From contig OY754981.1 of NCBI GenBank assembly GCA_963576475.1, positions 11,840,869 through 11,904,868 on the forward strand: DNA of 64,000 nucleotides, given 5' to 3'. The notes beneath the pieces were generated by a model. It made no database searches, was not told where the DNA came from, and saw nothing but the letters and a program-made list of their open reading frames with translations. This DNA is from Molanna angustata. Its lineage: Eukaryota; Arthropoda; Insecta; Trichoptera; Molannidae. Position numbers and translations under genes: made by a program. This document shows positions 27,401 to 42,400 of the stretch, piece by piece (within the stretch, counting starts at the first letter, position 1; the number at the start of each line of letters is the position of its first letter).

Positions 27401-30400
27401 GACCTGCTTCTTGAAGTAATCCTTGAGCGCGTTGTCATATCCTTCCTCCAGTCTGGAGAAGGCAATGTTCACCTCTGTGGTCCACCAGATTTGGGTGCCA
27501 CACAGAGACACCTGAGCGGGGAAATCAAACAGCCACTGCTCACGGGGTTTCTCTTCATAAGTCACAGCCCCGTCGGCAAAGTATTTTCTGATGGATTCTC
27601 TCATCTCGTCTTGCAGACGATTCAACCAAACTTCTACCTGATAATTTAAACAAATTTACTATTACATATTCACAATGAAAGAAAGCTAGTGCGACATGGA
27701 CATGGTAAAAGATTTATAAAAGTAGAATTTATGCAGTGGAAATTAAGTTATCTGAAAAGAAAGTGTGGTAATTATTTATGATTAAATAAGAAATAAAAAT
27801 ATTAAAAGAGATATTGTTTAAAGATAAAGTCTGGCATTTGGTTCTCTCTGCCTACCCCAAATAGGGAAATGGGTTGATGGTATGGTATGACAAACTATAA
27901 AAATAAATAACTAACCGGACCACTGCAGTCACATTCCACAAAGAATTCCACATATTCTCCATCTTTGGCTATCATACCCTGGGCAAGTCTTTCATTGTTT
28001 GGTCCAATACCTTCCTTGAACTTCAGTTTTGCCATAGAGTCAAATAACTTTGTCAAATGCCTGTTACAAGTAAGTAACACATTTAATATGATTATATTAT
28101 GCAGTCTTAAATATGCAGTGTTGGCCAAATTGAAAATAATTGCACTTTGTCACGATGCGTTATTCACGGCAATAAGGTAGATAACGGGATAAGAAGAAAT
28201 GGATTGAGAAAGGAAATCTCTGAAGGAGATTTCATCAGGATGGAAGAAATCCTCACCTCAATCTCTCACCCAGTCCAACGAAAGATGCGGAGTCTATGTG
28301 TCCAAACACAGCGCTACACATACAATGCTTCCCACAACATGTATTCACTATTATGTCGACTGACCGCAAAACAAAGTCCGAATGAATTCACCCTAGATCA
28401 GTCGCGATAGCGCATATATCGATTGTAGCAGACTTCGAAGGCATCCGCCCTAGATCGACAATGGCGAGCACTTCTATTGGCGAAAACCGCAACGTAGTCC
28501 AAATCGACATCTGCTCATGGCCGTGTGCGAGCAAGTACTAGTTTGTTGGTGGTAAGAAGGGAACATAGCAGTTACAGGAAGGAACAAAACGGGTGATTTA
28601 TATTCACGCCAAAAAGTAAATACCGTACCGAACATGCAGTCTTAAATAACCTACAAAATATGCAGTCTTAAATAACCTGCAAAATCCATAAAATATACAG
28701 TTTCAAATAACATAATATGCAATCTTAAATAACCTGCACACGAGTTCCGGCTGATTTCCATTAGAGAGTACATCAAGAAGATCTGCAGAAGATACAAAAT
28801 AAAACCTGGGAAATGCCAAACGTTTTGTTTCTAAATATTCTGCTAAGGCTTTTTCACACAGTGTCAGTTCTTTCTGCAACTCATCCAATTGCTGGACCAA
28901 ACCTTCCTTGTTTGTGCCCCTCACAACGTTTGGGGTTTTGGACATGTCTGAACTCAAAATCTGAAATTTTCCAAAAAAAAAAAAATTGTTACCACACATT
29001 AAATTTGTATTTTGAAATGTTATCATTTACATATTATTAGAGCACAAAATAAAATTTAAATATTTTCATAGCGTGAAGAAAAAAAACTAGATTTATTGTT
29101 TATTTAAGATGACAAAGATGTTGAATGGCAAGTTTTTCCATTATCATTTACAATTGTTGACAATACATATTGTTTGTGGTGGCCGGTCACTTTACACTTA
29201 TGTACAACAAAATTATTTTTTTAACCATTTGAGAGATCAGAAATGAATTTCACAAATATTACAAAACAGGAAAAGAAAATACCTAATTGTAGGGAATATC
29301 GTGTTTTTAACAATAACAACACCAAATACAATCATACCAACTTAAGCACAAGGAACACTTAAACATGAAACACACTCTAGCTTTAATTAAAAAAAAATAT
29401 GAATTTATAAAAGCCAGACATTTGAGTTCAAAGTTGTCAGTATTTAAGAATCAGCAATTTTATTATTTATTTATGGTATATATTTTATTTTATGGTAAAA
29501 ATGAAATATATTCTAATAAACCAGAAATACAGAATGTATGAATGTAACTATGTTTATGATTGTTGAAATATTGGCAATACATACACAGATACTAAAGAAG
29601 TGCTTAAACATTTAAACTTACTTTAAATTCAGAATCAATTCGATCAAATCTATCGGAATCTTCCGGCAGCTGTTTTCTGATATCCTCTGAACTCATGAAT
29701 ATACTTTCTAAATGTGTCCAAGTACGCTGCACTTCAAACCACACAGTGATTACTTGATCGGCTATGCCCAGTTTGCTCTGCCACTCGGAGAATTCAGTTA
29801 AAAAGTGGGCAATAAACTTGGATGTTATCAAGTTTTGCAATTGTACCTGAAATACATATTTAGCTATATTTGTATGTAAGTACAAGTTTAAAAGTTGTGG
29901 CTCAATCCAAGATATTCCTGAATTAAGTTTCAAATATCTAAGACTGTCTATTTTTCAAACATAACACAAAATATTTACATGTAGAGTTGTAGCCAAACAT
30001 CTTGAACTTTTAGCCGAGAAGAGTGGTGATTTGCACGTAAACCAACGAAACAAAAAGACACAAATTTGCGCTCTGCGCAACCGGAAGCTCGTTCAGGATG
30101 TTTAGCGAAAATCATATCAAACTTTTATTTTGTGACAAATTTTGTAACGCCATTTATAGAGAAATTCACTGTATACCAACCAATTTCTCCATAGATAGCG
30201 TTACAAAAAGGTTTGTTCTTCATTTCATAGATGGCGATAGTGTTTTTTTAACTTATGAACAGATTTTCATGATAACAATATATAGAACTTTCAAATAAAA
30301 TTAATTGATAGGGAACTCAATAGGAAGGCATAATTAGTGAAAGTTGCACAAGCGTATAAAATGACCACATAAATCAGCCAATGACAAATCGTAAGCCCTG

Positions 30401-33400
30401 TAGGTGCCTTGAGTTCCTGGTTATCGTCTCTATTGAGATGTTAAAAATTTGTTATAAAATATTATTGAATCTCAAGAGGAAAAAAAAAAATGTTTACGTA
30501 TATGCAACTATAAAAATATTTATGTGTATTTTAACTGTTAAAGTAAACTAAAGTACTTACATCTATTAAATCTAAGTTATATCTATAATTAAAAGTAAAG
30601 ACTTTTTGATTCTACATTAATTTAATTGAGCGCGATAGGCCTATTTCGCCTTGTTAGGGCATTGACTAGCTTATGCCCTAACAAGGCGAAATAGGCCTAT
30701 CGCGCTCAATTAAATTAATGTAGAATCAAAAAGTCTTTACTTTTAATTATAGATATAACTTATAATGGAATTCTACCAAATAAAAACTTCATCGATAATT
30801 ATTATTATATCTAACATTTCAGCCCAATAATTGTATATTACCTGGTTTTCTTCCAAAGTTTCTATCAACTCTTCGCTCGCTCTCAACAATACACATCCAG
30901 TTCTGGTGTGGGTCTCCTGTTCAAACTCCATATTGCTCCACGTCTGATTCAGATCTCTAAGAACTTTTTCCATGGACATTTCTTTGACAGCTTTGTCCAC
31001 TATATTCTTAACTTCTTCCTCACATTCATGGAGATTGAGGGCCAACAAGTCAGCTAAGGTGGTGCTTGTATCCATTACAATTCGTACCTAACGAACGTTT
31101 AAGTATTTATAAAATAAAAATATTAAATAAATAGGTTTTTATACTGTATTTGTATAATATGTACATTGGTGTGCTGTATATTTACAGTACTTACAGTGAG
31201 ATCTGGTGGCAATGCTGCTAAACTCTGTGAAACAGAAACATGGTAATGGTTTATTTACAAGATTATGACATTCAATACATTATTTCATGATGATGCAATT
31301 TGTGTTCATATCAGATATTGTGTAACACTTATTTGTGATGTATCGTGCTTGGCATAACAAACTTTCCATGAGAAAAATAATAACCATACTATTCTTACCA
31401 TCTATTTGATATAAATTATCTTTTCCACATCATTCATTATTTTAATTTTGAAGTCGTCTTTAACCGATGAAATTAAAATGGAAGAACGTAATGGATGTAC
31501 ACGAAGAACGAAAAACGCATGCATTAATGACAAGATAACGGAAACATAAGACAATTTTGTATAAATAAAGGAATAAGAAATTTTTGAAAAAATAATACCT
31601 TATTCGTACTGTATCTTTAATCAATACAATATGATAAAAATACTATAAATTGAATCTTTTAGTTGCATTGTGACAAGTGCACGAGAGGGCAAAGATAAAG
31701 AAATGGTAATTATCAGATAATTATGAATAAAAAGAAATTTAGATGGGTTGGTGGCAGAGTGGATAGCGTACATAATCAGAGATCCAAAGGATGCGGGTTC
31801 AAATCTCGCCTCGGCTGATTTCCTTCACCTATAGCACAACCTTTATTACTTGGAATGTATTAGGATGTAAATTTTCTTGTTATAAGGCCATATATGTACA
31901 TTCTTAACAAATATATTTAATTAAAGATATTATTTAGATTGATTCCGAGATATTAAAAATGAACTAATACCATCTTAAAATTCAAGACAATCAATATCAA
32001 AAATGAAAGTAAAATGAAGTTTTGAAGAGTTCATATAATCTTTGATCGGTTTTTAGGGGAAAACAAAGTTACCATAGTTCATATAGTTCAGTTCGGTTTC
32101 CAAAATAAGAAAAGTTATTGTGGGAGAGGTAAAACAGCCAATTTTTTTAAAAAACTCATTTAACTAGTACAATAATGATAAATAACTAATTATAGAACCT
32201 TAGATTTGTCATGCCAATCATGCCTCAATATTATTTACATAAATTCAATTTATTTTTGATGACAAACAAAGCAGTGAAGGTATGAACATAAAATATTTTG
32301 AATTGTGTAATTGGCATTCACTAATATTATTATATGCATGATGCGTGAACACTGAACAGATCAAAATGACATCTGGGGGGCAAGTCTGGTCCGACCGGCG
32401 AAATCATAACCCTAGTGATTATCCATATCATGGATAAAAATTATCATATGGAGTTCTATTACATCTAAAGATATTGTAGAACTCCATTATAATAATTATA
32501 TCCATGATATGGGTAATCACTGGGATTTTGATTTCGCCGGTCGGACCAGACTTACCCCCCAGATTAAAATAATATTGAATTTGAATTTTATTTAACACAA
32601 ACATGTTTCACAAAAATAATTATTTAACTACTGTAGATGAATTTCCAGATATATTTTTCTATTTTTTATGACATTTCATCCACGAGTGTACTCGGAGAGA
32701 AAATTTGCATAGTTACATATTAAGGAAATTAATTTCTATTGTATACCAATGATTTTGTACCTATTTTTATTAATGATTCTGAGATTTCACTTGCACTTTC
32801 CATTTGCACAGGGTGCAAGGAAGTGTTTATTATTTATTTCATAATTAAAACAACTGATGATAAGTATACTATTTTTTTAAAAATACACTACCTTATAAGA
32901 TGAGATTATTTTTAAATAATAGATGTTATATGTAAATAGTTTCAAATAGTTTTATTAAATATTTTATTTTCTTAACTAAAATGCACCACTACGATTCAAG
33001 CACTGGTTTCAAATCATGCAACATTATCTAACACTTATTGTATTTACATTCATATTTTATATTAATAATGACTGTGTTTAAAAAAATATAGCATTCAAAA
33101 TCTCTAAATTTCTCTCAAACAAGAACATTATTTATTTTTCTAACTGAAATAGGTATAATTAAATTAAATTGTTTCCATAAATAAATTGACTTGATAAAAT
33201 CAAACCGCTTAAAATACATGCTCCCACTTTTTACCTTAGTACTTTTCATTAACTGCTCCCAATGACGTTCCCGGATAGCGGGATTTTGCAATTCACCAAC
33301 TGCTCTCAAAGAGGTCAACATGTTCTTTACTGTAGCTTCAAGGTTAACATATGTATCCCAACTATACAGTAAAAAATAATTCAATTAACAAAAACACTCA

Positions 33401-36400
33401 TCGATGTAGTAATAGATTAGAATTGAACATAAAATATTTTAACGCCCAACATTCACCTTCTCATTTCTTTATCCATCATTCGTATTTCCTTGGCGAATTT
33501 CTTACATTCAATATCCATGTTTTCAACGTCAATCTTTCTCCACGGCGTCGTTTTCCAATCTTCAATACTAGCCTTCACTATATTGGCATAATCCCACAAT
33601 TGCTAAAATCACAAAACTCAAGCTCATCAATTTCCTCTTGAATTACCTTATGAAAAGTACTTCAATACCATCCATGTTAAAAATATGCTTTATGATTTAG
33701 ATCAGCTAAAATCTTAATGCTTTGATTTAGATCAGCTAAAATCTCAATACTTTGATTTAGATCAGCTAAAATCTCAATGCATTGATTTAGATCAGCTAAA
33801 ATATCAATGCTTTGATTTAGATCAGCTAAAATCTTAATGCTTTGATTTAGATCAGCTAAAATCTCAATACTTTGATTTAGATCAGCTAAAATCTCAATGC
33901 ATTGATTTAGATCAGCTAAAATATCAATGCTTTGATTTAGATCAGCTAAAATCTTAATGCTCGTAAACCTAACCCGTCATTGGCCGAAGTATTATTGGAC
34001 GACATCGGCCGATTGAAACAAACATATGTGAAAGAAAGAGAATGCGTTCTATGCTACAGCCGAAATCGTCCGATGACCCAATCAACCGACAAATATTAAC
34101 TATTTCGGACTAATTACACTAAAGCAAGTGTATTTCAATCTTGATGAATTTAAATGAAATAATTAGTTGTATTTGTTAAAAATAAGATTCTTTGTGTAAA
34201 AGTTATAATAACTTATTTTATGACTAGTTATTATTTTTGGCGAAAATATCGCCAAGACTGGTATCGTCCGATAACAGTGGCAGTGTATGCAGATGAACGT
34301 CCAAGATAGTCATCCGAATACTTTCGACCCAAAATCGGCTGATTTAGTGGACGGGTACCATTAGATCCACGGAGAATCGAAAAATAGAAGCAATGAATAA
34401 ATTTACAAAGATGTTTTAATCTTTCTTAATATCAGATGAAATAAAGTGTCAAAATACAATATTTTGTATTTCATAATGTAAAAAAGTGAAGATAATATTA
34501 AAGACTATAACATCCATAACCATAACACATTCTATACAAACCTTCAATAATCTCAGTTCTTTCCTACACTGTTTCAACGGTTTAAACTCTGGAATATTCA
34601 CTTCAAAAAGTGAACCTGATTCTTGTATATTGGTCATTTCCATCTCTCTATAATCAATTTCTTTGTCAGTTCTGTCCATATGGAAGTATGGATTTGTACA
34701 CTCAAATTTGAAAAACTAAAAAAGAGAAAGAATTTCATGAATAAAATGGTAAAATTTACTTAGGTCTTAGAGGTACCTACATAGAATCTTGGTCAGCTTT
34801 TGTAGGAAACTATCTTTTCTTAGAGTTTGTAAGATTCAGTCTTGGTAGACCTAATATAGGAGTAGGTCCAAATACTGATTCAAAGCTAAAACTCTTGAAA
34901 GTATAGTGTACGGTAGGGGTGGCCAACCGGTCGATCGCGACTACTAGTCCAGTAGATCGTGGCAAGGCAAAAGATATAAACATACATAAATACGTAGAAC
35001 AGACTACGCAACGTAATCACCAACTGCTGCACCCATCACATTACGTTCACATTACTTTATGGATCTAGATTTCAGGGCATTGGTTTCCAACGAGAAATAT
35101 CCATGTTTGAAGAAATGTGTTGAACAATTGCATTCGTGTTTTGGTTCAACATATTTATGTGAGTCAGCATTTTCCTACTTAAAACAAACCACAAATAAAC
35201 ACCGTTCTCGCCTGACAGACACTCATACACTGGATTCTTTAAGGTTGGCAATTTCCAACTACAAACCTGGTTTTGCAAATCTAGCGGAAGATGCTCAGAC
35301 GCAGTGCTCACACTAATATAAGTAGTTCCTAAGAATAATTTTCAGTTGTATGTTTTCCCTCTTAATAAAATAAAAAATTACTACTTAATTGTGTACTGAA
35401 TTATGCTGTTTCATTTAAAATTTCAAGAAGTATGTAATTGGTAGATCGCACAGGGTTTCCTCAGTAAACAGTAGATCTTGGATCAAATCAAGTCGGCCAC
35501 CCCTGGTGTACGGCATAATACGGACTATTATACCTTCATGATACGGACTTTTTGTTTGAAGAAACACTATTTCAACAAAATACCAATAATCTGGCAATAT
35601 TTATTTCATTCTCAATATTATAAAACCATCTTCAAAAAGAATTTATTTGGCAGGCAAAAAAACAAGAATGATTTCCTTTTATTCATAAGACATTAAAGAG
35701 TAAAACAATTAATTACTAGATACATATTAAGACATGAAAATGTCAATCCTGGGGGGTAAGTCTGGTCCGACCGGCAAAATCAAAACCCCAGTGATTACCC
35801 ATATCATGGATATAACTATTATATGGAGTTCTATAATATCTTTAGATGTCATAGAACTCCATATGATAATTATATCCATGATATGGGTAATCACGAGGGT
35901 TTTGATTTCGCCGGTCGGACCAGACTTGCCCCCCTGACTTGTAAATATACAAAAAAAACAATGCAATATTTTTACCTCATACTTCCTGAACACATCCCTG
36001 TAAAAGTTGACATGAAAGTCAAACGAAGAAATTCTTTTTCGAATACAACAGACTTCTGTAGCTTGGAGAGGTGCTACCAACTGTTTAACAGTGAATGCTA
36101 GTTTTTTCGTGTTATTCCACTGCTCCGGTAATTCCTAATTTTATAAAAAATATATATAAATATTAAGTATAATGAAGTGTTCATGTATAAAGAGATAATG
36201 TTAGATTTGTTAAATTGATTAGAGCTGACCCCAAGTAAATGGGACAAAGGCTAGGACAAAAAAGAATAAAAAATTAGCTACCTGCAAAAGAACATTAACT
36301 TCTTCCGGAATATCCATATCGTAGTATTTAAGTAGTTCAATTGTGTCTGTAAGGGGACCAAACATGTCATCAGTTGTCACGCCACGGTCTTTTACATTCA

Positions 36401-39400
36401 TTAAATATCCCATGACATTCACCAATGTCAGATAGTCTCCTTCTGGTACAGGCTAAAATAAAAATAATTAAATAAAAATGCATATTCATTAAGGAGTATT
36501 TATGGCAAATTTTCAAGATATCAATAGAGACGAAGTAGAAATATTATAGGAAAATTGTGAAATCAAGGCACCTACAGGGCTTACGATCTGTAATCGGCTG
36601 GTTTACGTGATCACTTTATGCACCTGCGCAACTTTCACCAATTATGCCTTCTTATTGAGCTTCATATCAATCCAATATTCGAAAGTTCTATATGTTATTC
36701 ATGAAAATCTTTTTTGTTTGAGAATAAGCTGAAACACCAACGCCATCTACACATGAAGTGACAAAGAAACTTTTTTTTTTAAATTGGATCGATAGGGATC
36801 TCAATAAGAAGGCATAATAGTGAGATGGGTGGTGGCAGAGCAGTTAGCGCACTTGGTTTGTAATCCAGTGGTTGCGAGTTTGAATCCTGCCAAGACCGAT
36901 TTCGTTCAACTATAGCACAAGCATTTATGCTTAGTTTAGGGAATGTATGAGGATGTATATGAACTGCATGATAGTGCTTTCAAATAGATCTCTTGTGCAC
37001 CCGGCTAACTGTTTTGGGCTCCACTATGGTTGAAATTTCAATTTTTTTTTTTTTTTTTCTTTTTTTTTTGTAAACTTCATTGTAATGTTATTGTTCACCA
37101 CATTGTATGACATGTATAAATCTAACAAAATGTCAATATAAACCAAAATGTATGTCAACACTCATACCAGCAAACATTGTCTGTGTTGAATTTTTAAATA
37201 AATAAATAATAAAAAAATATGTACTTGTTATAATGACATATTCATTTTTATTTAAAATGTATAATATTTGGTGAACATTGCACAAGCATATAAAGTGATG
37301 GTGTTTCAGTTTAATCTGAACCAAAAAAGGTTTTCAATAACATATATAGAATTTTCAAAAATTGGATTGATAGGGCGTAATTGGTGAACGTTGCACAAGT
37401 GCATGAAGTGATCATGTAAACCAGCCGATGATAGGTCATAAGCCCTGTAGGTTCCTTGAGTTCCTGGTTCTCCTATAATATTCCAACTTCGTCTCTATTG
37501 AGATGTTAAAAATTTGTCATAAAATATCATATGACAGGGGAAAAAAATCCAATGGTTGCGTATATGCAACTATAAAAAAAGTATTTGATTTTCATTAGTG
37601 AAGAACACTCAAAAATATTGATCTCAAATTTATACACGTATTTCAAATCAACCAGCAATGTAATTTTCAAAATAAGAATCTACCTGTAATAAGCCTTCAT
37701 CAGCCTGTCTGATAAACGAGGCAAGATCACTGAGACTCAATGTCACTTTAGTAACCAAATGTTCCTTGTACATATTTCCCCATTTTCTCACAGTATTCAA
37801 CAATGCCTGGCGAAATGGACGAACATCTACCTGTTAAATATATATAAACAAACAAAATAATAACATGATAAAATAAAATGAATGATAAACTTCAAAAGAT
37901 CTTTTTACATGGTTCACACTCTACTTCAGAATTCAATTGAAACACACATCATGGAAATTTTAATTATACATTTTAGGTATTGTAATTTGGTATCTGAAGA
38001 GTTGAATCCATTTGTGAATCAATAGGTATCATACTACAGTACAAGCTGTAATGTGATAAAAACTTTGCCATCTCAATAAGCTTCAAGCAATAATATCTGT
38101 ACTTTCATTTTTAAAACTCATAATTTTTGTTATAGGTAGGTATAATTTTCGCCAATCGTCTTGATCGAGTTTCCAGTTGCGCAGAGCGCAAATTTGTGTC
38201 TTTTTTGCTTCGTTGGTTCATGTGCAAATTGCCCCCTTCTCGGCTAAAAGTTCAAGATGTTTGGCTACAACTCTACTATTTTATTACACATTATAGATTA
38301 CATGATTAAGGAACTTCATGTGGTATGGTCTTTGTCAAACTTCGTGAGCCTTTTTTGCTGTGGAGGGGAACGACTTGCACATATACCAACCAAGCAAAAA
38401 GACACAAATTTGCGCTCTGCGTAACAACGTGGCTGGCTCAAGTTGTTTTACGATAACTATATAAGAGTAATGTGAACAGTTTCAAAATACATATTACAAT
38501 ATTCCAAAAGAACATACTTGAAACCATGAAATGAATATTTGATACGAGGCCATAGCCTCAATTTCAGCAAATAGATTTTCATAGCTGTCTATCTGATCAC
38601 GGAATCCTTCCATAGTGGGATTCTTCTGCGGAGGTCCTTGGGATTCATCGAGAGCCAAGACGTCCAGTTCATCGCTTGTCAATAGTCTTCCATAGTAGAG
38701 GAACATCTCCATGACCCCTTCGCGATCTTCAAGCCACAAATATGAATAGTTTTCAAAACTCCTGCAGAACTCACCAGCTTCTTCTACAACCTAAAAAATA
38801 TACATCTCAACTGTAGAATTTGCTTCATTGTGAATACAAACACACAAGTAATTATTGATTAAGGTGTGATAGTTATTTATCAATTTACTAGTATTACTGT
38901 TACTGCCCCCCTAGACAACGTGTCATTTAGTTCAAGAAAAGAAACAAGAAAAGATAACTCAATGTATGGAAGTGACAGTTGTCACGTGACTGGCAACTGT
39001 CACTTCCATGCATTGAGTTATCTTTTCTTGTTTCGTTTCTTGAGCTAAATGACATATTGTCTAGGGGGGCTGGTTCAATTTATATATTGAAAGAAAAGAA
39101 AATGAAGGATCTCTCTGTAAATGTGACAGAAATATTCGATATTGTTTTTTTTTTGTGTAACAAGCTATTAAAAATATAAAAAAATATATATATTATTAAT
39201 AATTCTTTTGAGGAAGTGCATAATGGGTATAATAATAATTGAGTATTGTTATTGGTATTACTTAATTGTTATCAATATCATTAGTAAGTCAGTCGGTGCT
39301 GAAAAAAAATGAAATGTAACTTACTTCTTGCTTTTTCATAAAATTTGCATATGACTTAAAAAAAATTATAGTTCAAAATTTACCTGATTAACGCCTTGCA

Positions 39401-42400
39401 GAATTTCTTTTACCATTTCTTTAATATCCACATTGTTCTGAATCTCTTCACCATAGGAAACCTCCTTGGTTTTAGATATCCTCACCATCAAGTGACCCAT
39501 TTTCAGAATATCATCAATGAGTTCATTTAGAAGACTGTTTAGTCCGTCTGGATCTTCCGTTCTTAGGGAAGGAACGTAAATGATGTCAGGTTCTCGTAAT
39601 TCCAACTGTGATCCAAATAGTGGAGCGTTGCCATTTTTAGGATCCATTTGTTCTGTTAGATATCCCAAACTAAAAAGTACAAAATAACAAAATTAAATCA
39701 TTGTTTTATATCCAGATTTCCCAAACTTTTAACAGTCGGACAAAATCAACAATTCAAAAATCACAGGCGGTTCCTGTTGTAATAACTTTTCGTAACTTTT
39801 ATTTTTTATTATTTTAAGGTATTGTTTTACAAAAGAAATGCAACATTCTAATATCAACTTTTATTAAAATAATAAATTATTAGCATCTTCTGCCAAATAA
39901 AGAAATATCAAAATCTGAATACTTTATCGGTATGATGAATGTGATATCTGATATTGTTTCTGTTTTAATAATTACCCAATGTTAGGCGTCAGTCAGATCA
40001 GGAGGGCAAGTTTGGTCAACAGGCGGAATCAAAACCATCCATGTTTACCTATATGATGGATATAATTATCTTATGAAGTTCTATAATATCTCAAGATGTT
40101 ATACAACTCTATAAGATAATTATATCCATAATATGGGTAAACATGGATGGTTTTGATTCCGCCTGTTGACCAGACTTGCCCCCCAGATATTGACAGCAAC
40201 AACAAATCTATTTGCTCAATTAGAGACGTACGGTATTTATTTTTTATATAATTAAGATTCGAAAAAATCTTTTCACAAACATATACTTAAAATTGAAAGA
40301 CCAGGGGGGGCAAGTCTGGTTGACCGTCGAAATGAAAACCCTCCTTGTTTACCCATATCATGGATATAATTATTATATGGAGTTCTACAATATCTTTAGA
40401 TGTCATAAAACTCCATACGATAATTATATCCATGATATGGGTAATCACTGGGGTTTTGATTTTGCCGGTCGAACCAGACATGCCCCCAGGTTAGTTTTCG
40501 CAGGAAAGTCTTTTGGTACCAATTTCGAGAAATCTACAAATTCTTCCAAAAAAGTTTGTGACTGAAGATATTTTTTGCAAAGACTTTTTAGCGCAGAATG
40601 ATTTTGCGATTCAGTGAGTTCCAACTGAATATTGACAGTATAACTGATTATTTTAGCCAAGCGAGCCAATTAAATTCAATCACGGGCCACATTGTGCAGC
40701 CTTATTTTATATGTTCTATGTGCTTTAATTATATCTCTATACAATACGGCATGATCTAACAGCAAATACACAGGGCGCTGACATTGCGATGGCAATATTA
40801 CTTCAATTATGGTATATTTTGATGCACAAAATTCAGACTTAAAGATGATATGAATAAGATATCAAATTCAAAAATGAAATATTTACCTACAACCAACGGT
40901 TCTAAGCAACGCACTTGAGACAATTTCATCAATATAGTTTATATAATTTAACCATTTGGCCGAAGTTTGCATGTCTTGCATCTTAAACAAGATCATGTTT
41001 TCCTCTAACAGGGCCTGTATTGTCTGAGATGCTTTTTCAATCTCTGCATATCTTTTACTAGTTCTTTCTTCACGTTCTTCAATATTTAATGTTGTTTCCT
41101 GAATAATAACATCATTAATATACAACAACATTAATAAAACAAATACCTACTTTAATAAAAGATTATTGTGTGTAGTCCTCATAAAAAAACACTTGGAAGA
41201 TAATTAAATTATGAAATATTTCAATCCAGTTGTCGGACAGAAGAAATAAGGGTGACACAGTAGAAACATACAAACTATAAGTCTGATTGACTCAGATTGA
41301 CTACATATTGATACCATAATATATGTAAAATCTATAAACTAATTTATAGTCAAAATAGTCACAATTTTTTTCTTTTTATTTTTGGTACAATATAAATACA
41401 CTCTTCAAAAGTGCTTCCAGGAATTGTCAACCTTTAAAGAAAAAAAACATCTACAGTAATGCACTTCATATTGATATTGATTGAGTTTCTATAGAAAAAT
41501 GTATTTTTTACTCTCCAATACAGGTCAAATCTCAGTATAACGAAGTTCACGGGACCACAGAATATGTTTCGTTATACTGAAAATTCACTATAATGAATGG
41601 CGGTTTTTTTTTCTGTCCATTTTCACACAGTAAAATAAAATAAAAAAAAATTAGAAAGACTGAAACACCAAAGATCGGTAAAGATTCGTACTAATAATAT
41701 CAAAGATCAGCACTTGTAAACCATATGTTAACTACGCAATATCTAATAGATGCATATTGCACCGCCAAGTGTCAAAAACAGACTGAGTTCGCATAAAATT
41801 GGAACATCATTCTAGAAAAAAATCTTTATTCTGAGATTGGCTTAGCTACAGTTAATTTCGGTTCAGTACATTTTGTATGAAAGTTTATCGGGGACAAATT
41901 ACATATACGTTATACTGAAAATTTTGTTACTTCGGTATTCGTTATTCAGAGATTTAACCTGTATTAAAAATATAATAGTATTCAACTGAATCTACACACT
42001 TTCATGCCATATCCCTCACAGGGTAGGTAGAGAAAACCAAACATATTCTTCTACATGCTCGTCTATTGTGCAAGCAATTTTTTTACATAAATTGTATCAT
42101 GTAAAGACTGCATACTATGAGTATCGGGACAATTTTTTCTGTGTGTACATTGTATTATAGTCTCACTATGACTGTCCAGAGATGGAGACAATGTTCTATC
42201 CCCTCCAGAATGTTTGACATACAGGATGTAAACTCCTTTAAGAACTCCATAATATGGTAAAGTTTTTTCTTTGTGGACCATTTATACAATTGACAAATAA
42301 ATAAATTATAATTTCTTTGTAAATACCACGGATTTGAGTAATATTATTAACGTCAAACGTTTTCGAAGCGAACTGCTTCTTCTTCCGGACTAATTTATAC

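Noticed and set aside
33691..33960. CRISPR-like regular repeat
   Set aside because: Units are directly adjacent with no unique spacers, in an animal gene intron.
40445..40669. Minus-strand frame of 74 codons ([12 protein letters not shown]...)
   Set aside because: Partly overlaps the end of a hairpin MITE and shows no recognised domain; possibly an old transposase scrap but not supportable.
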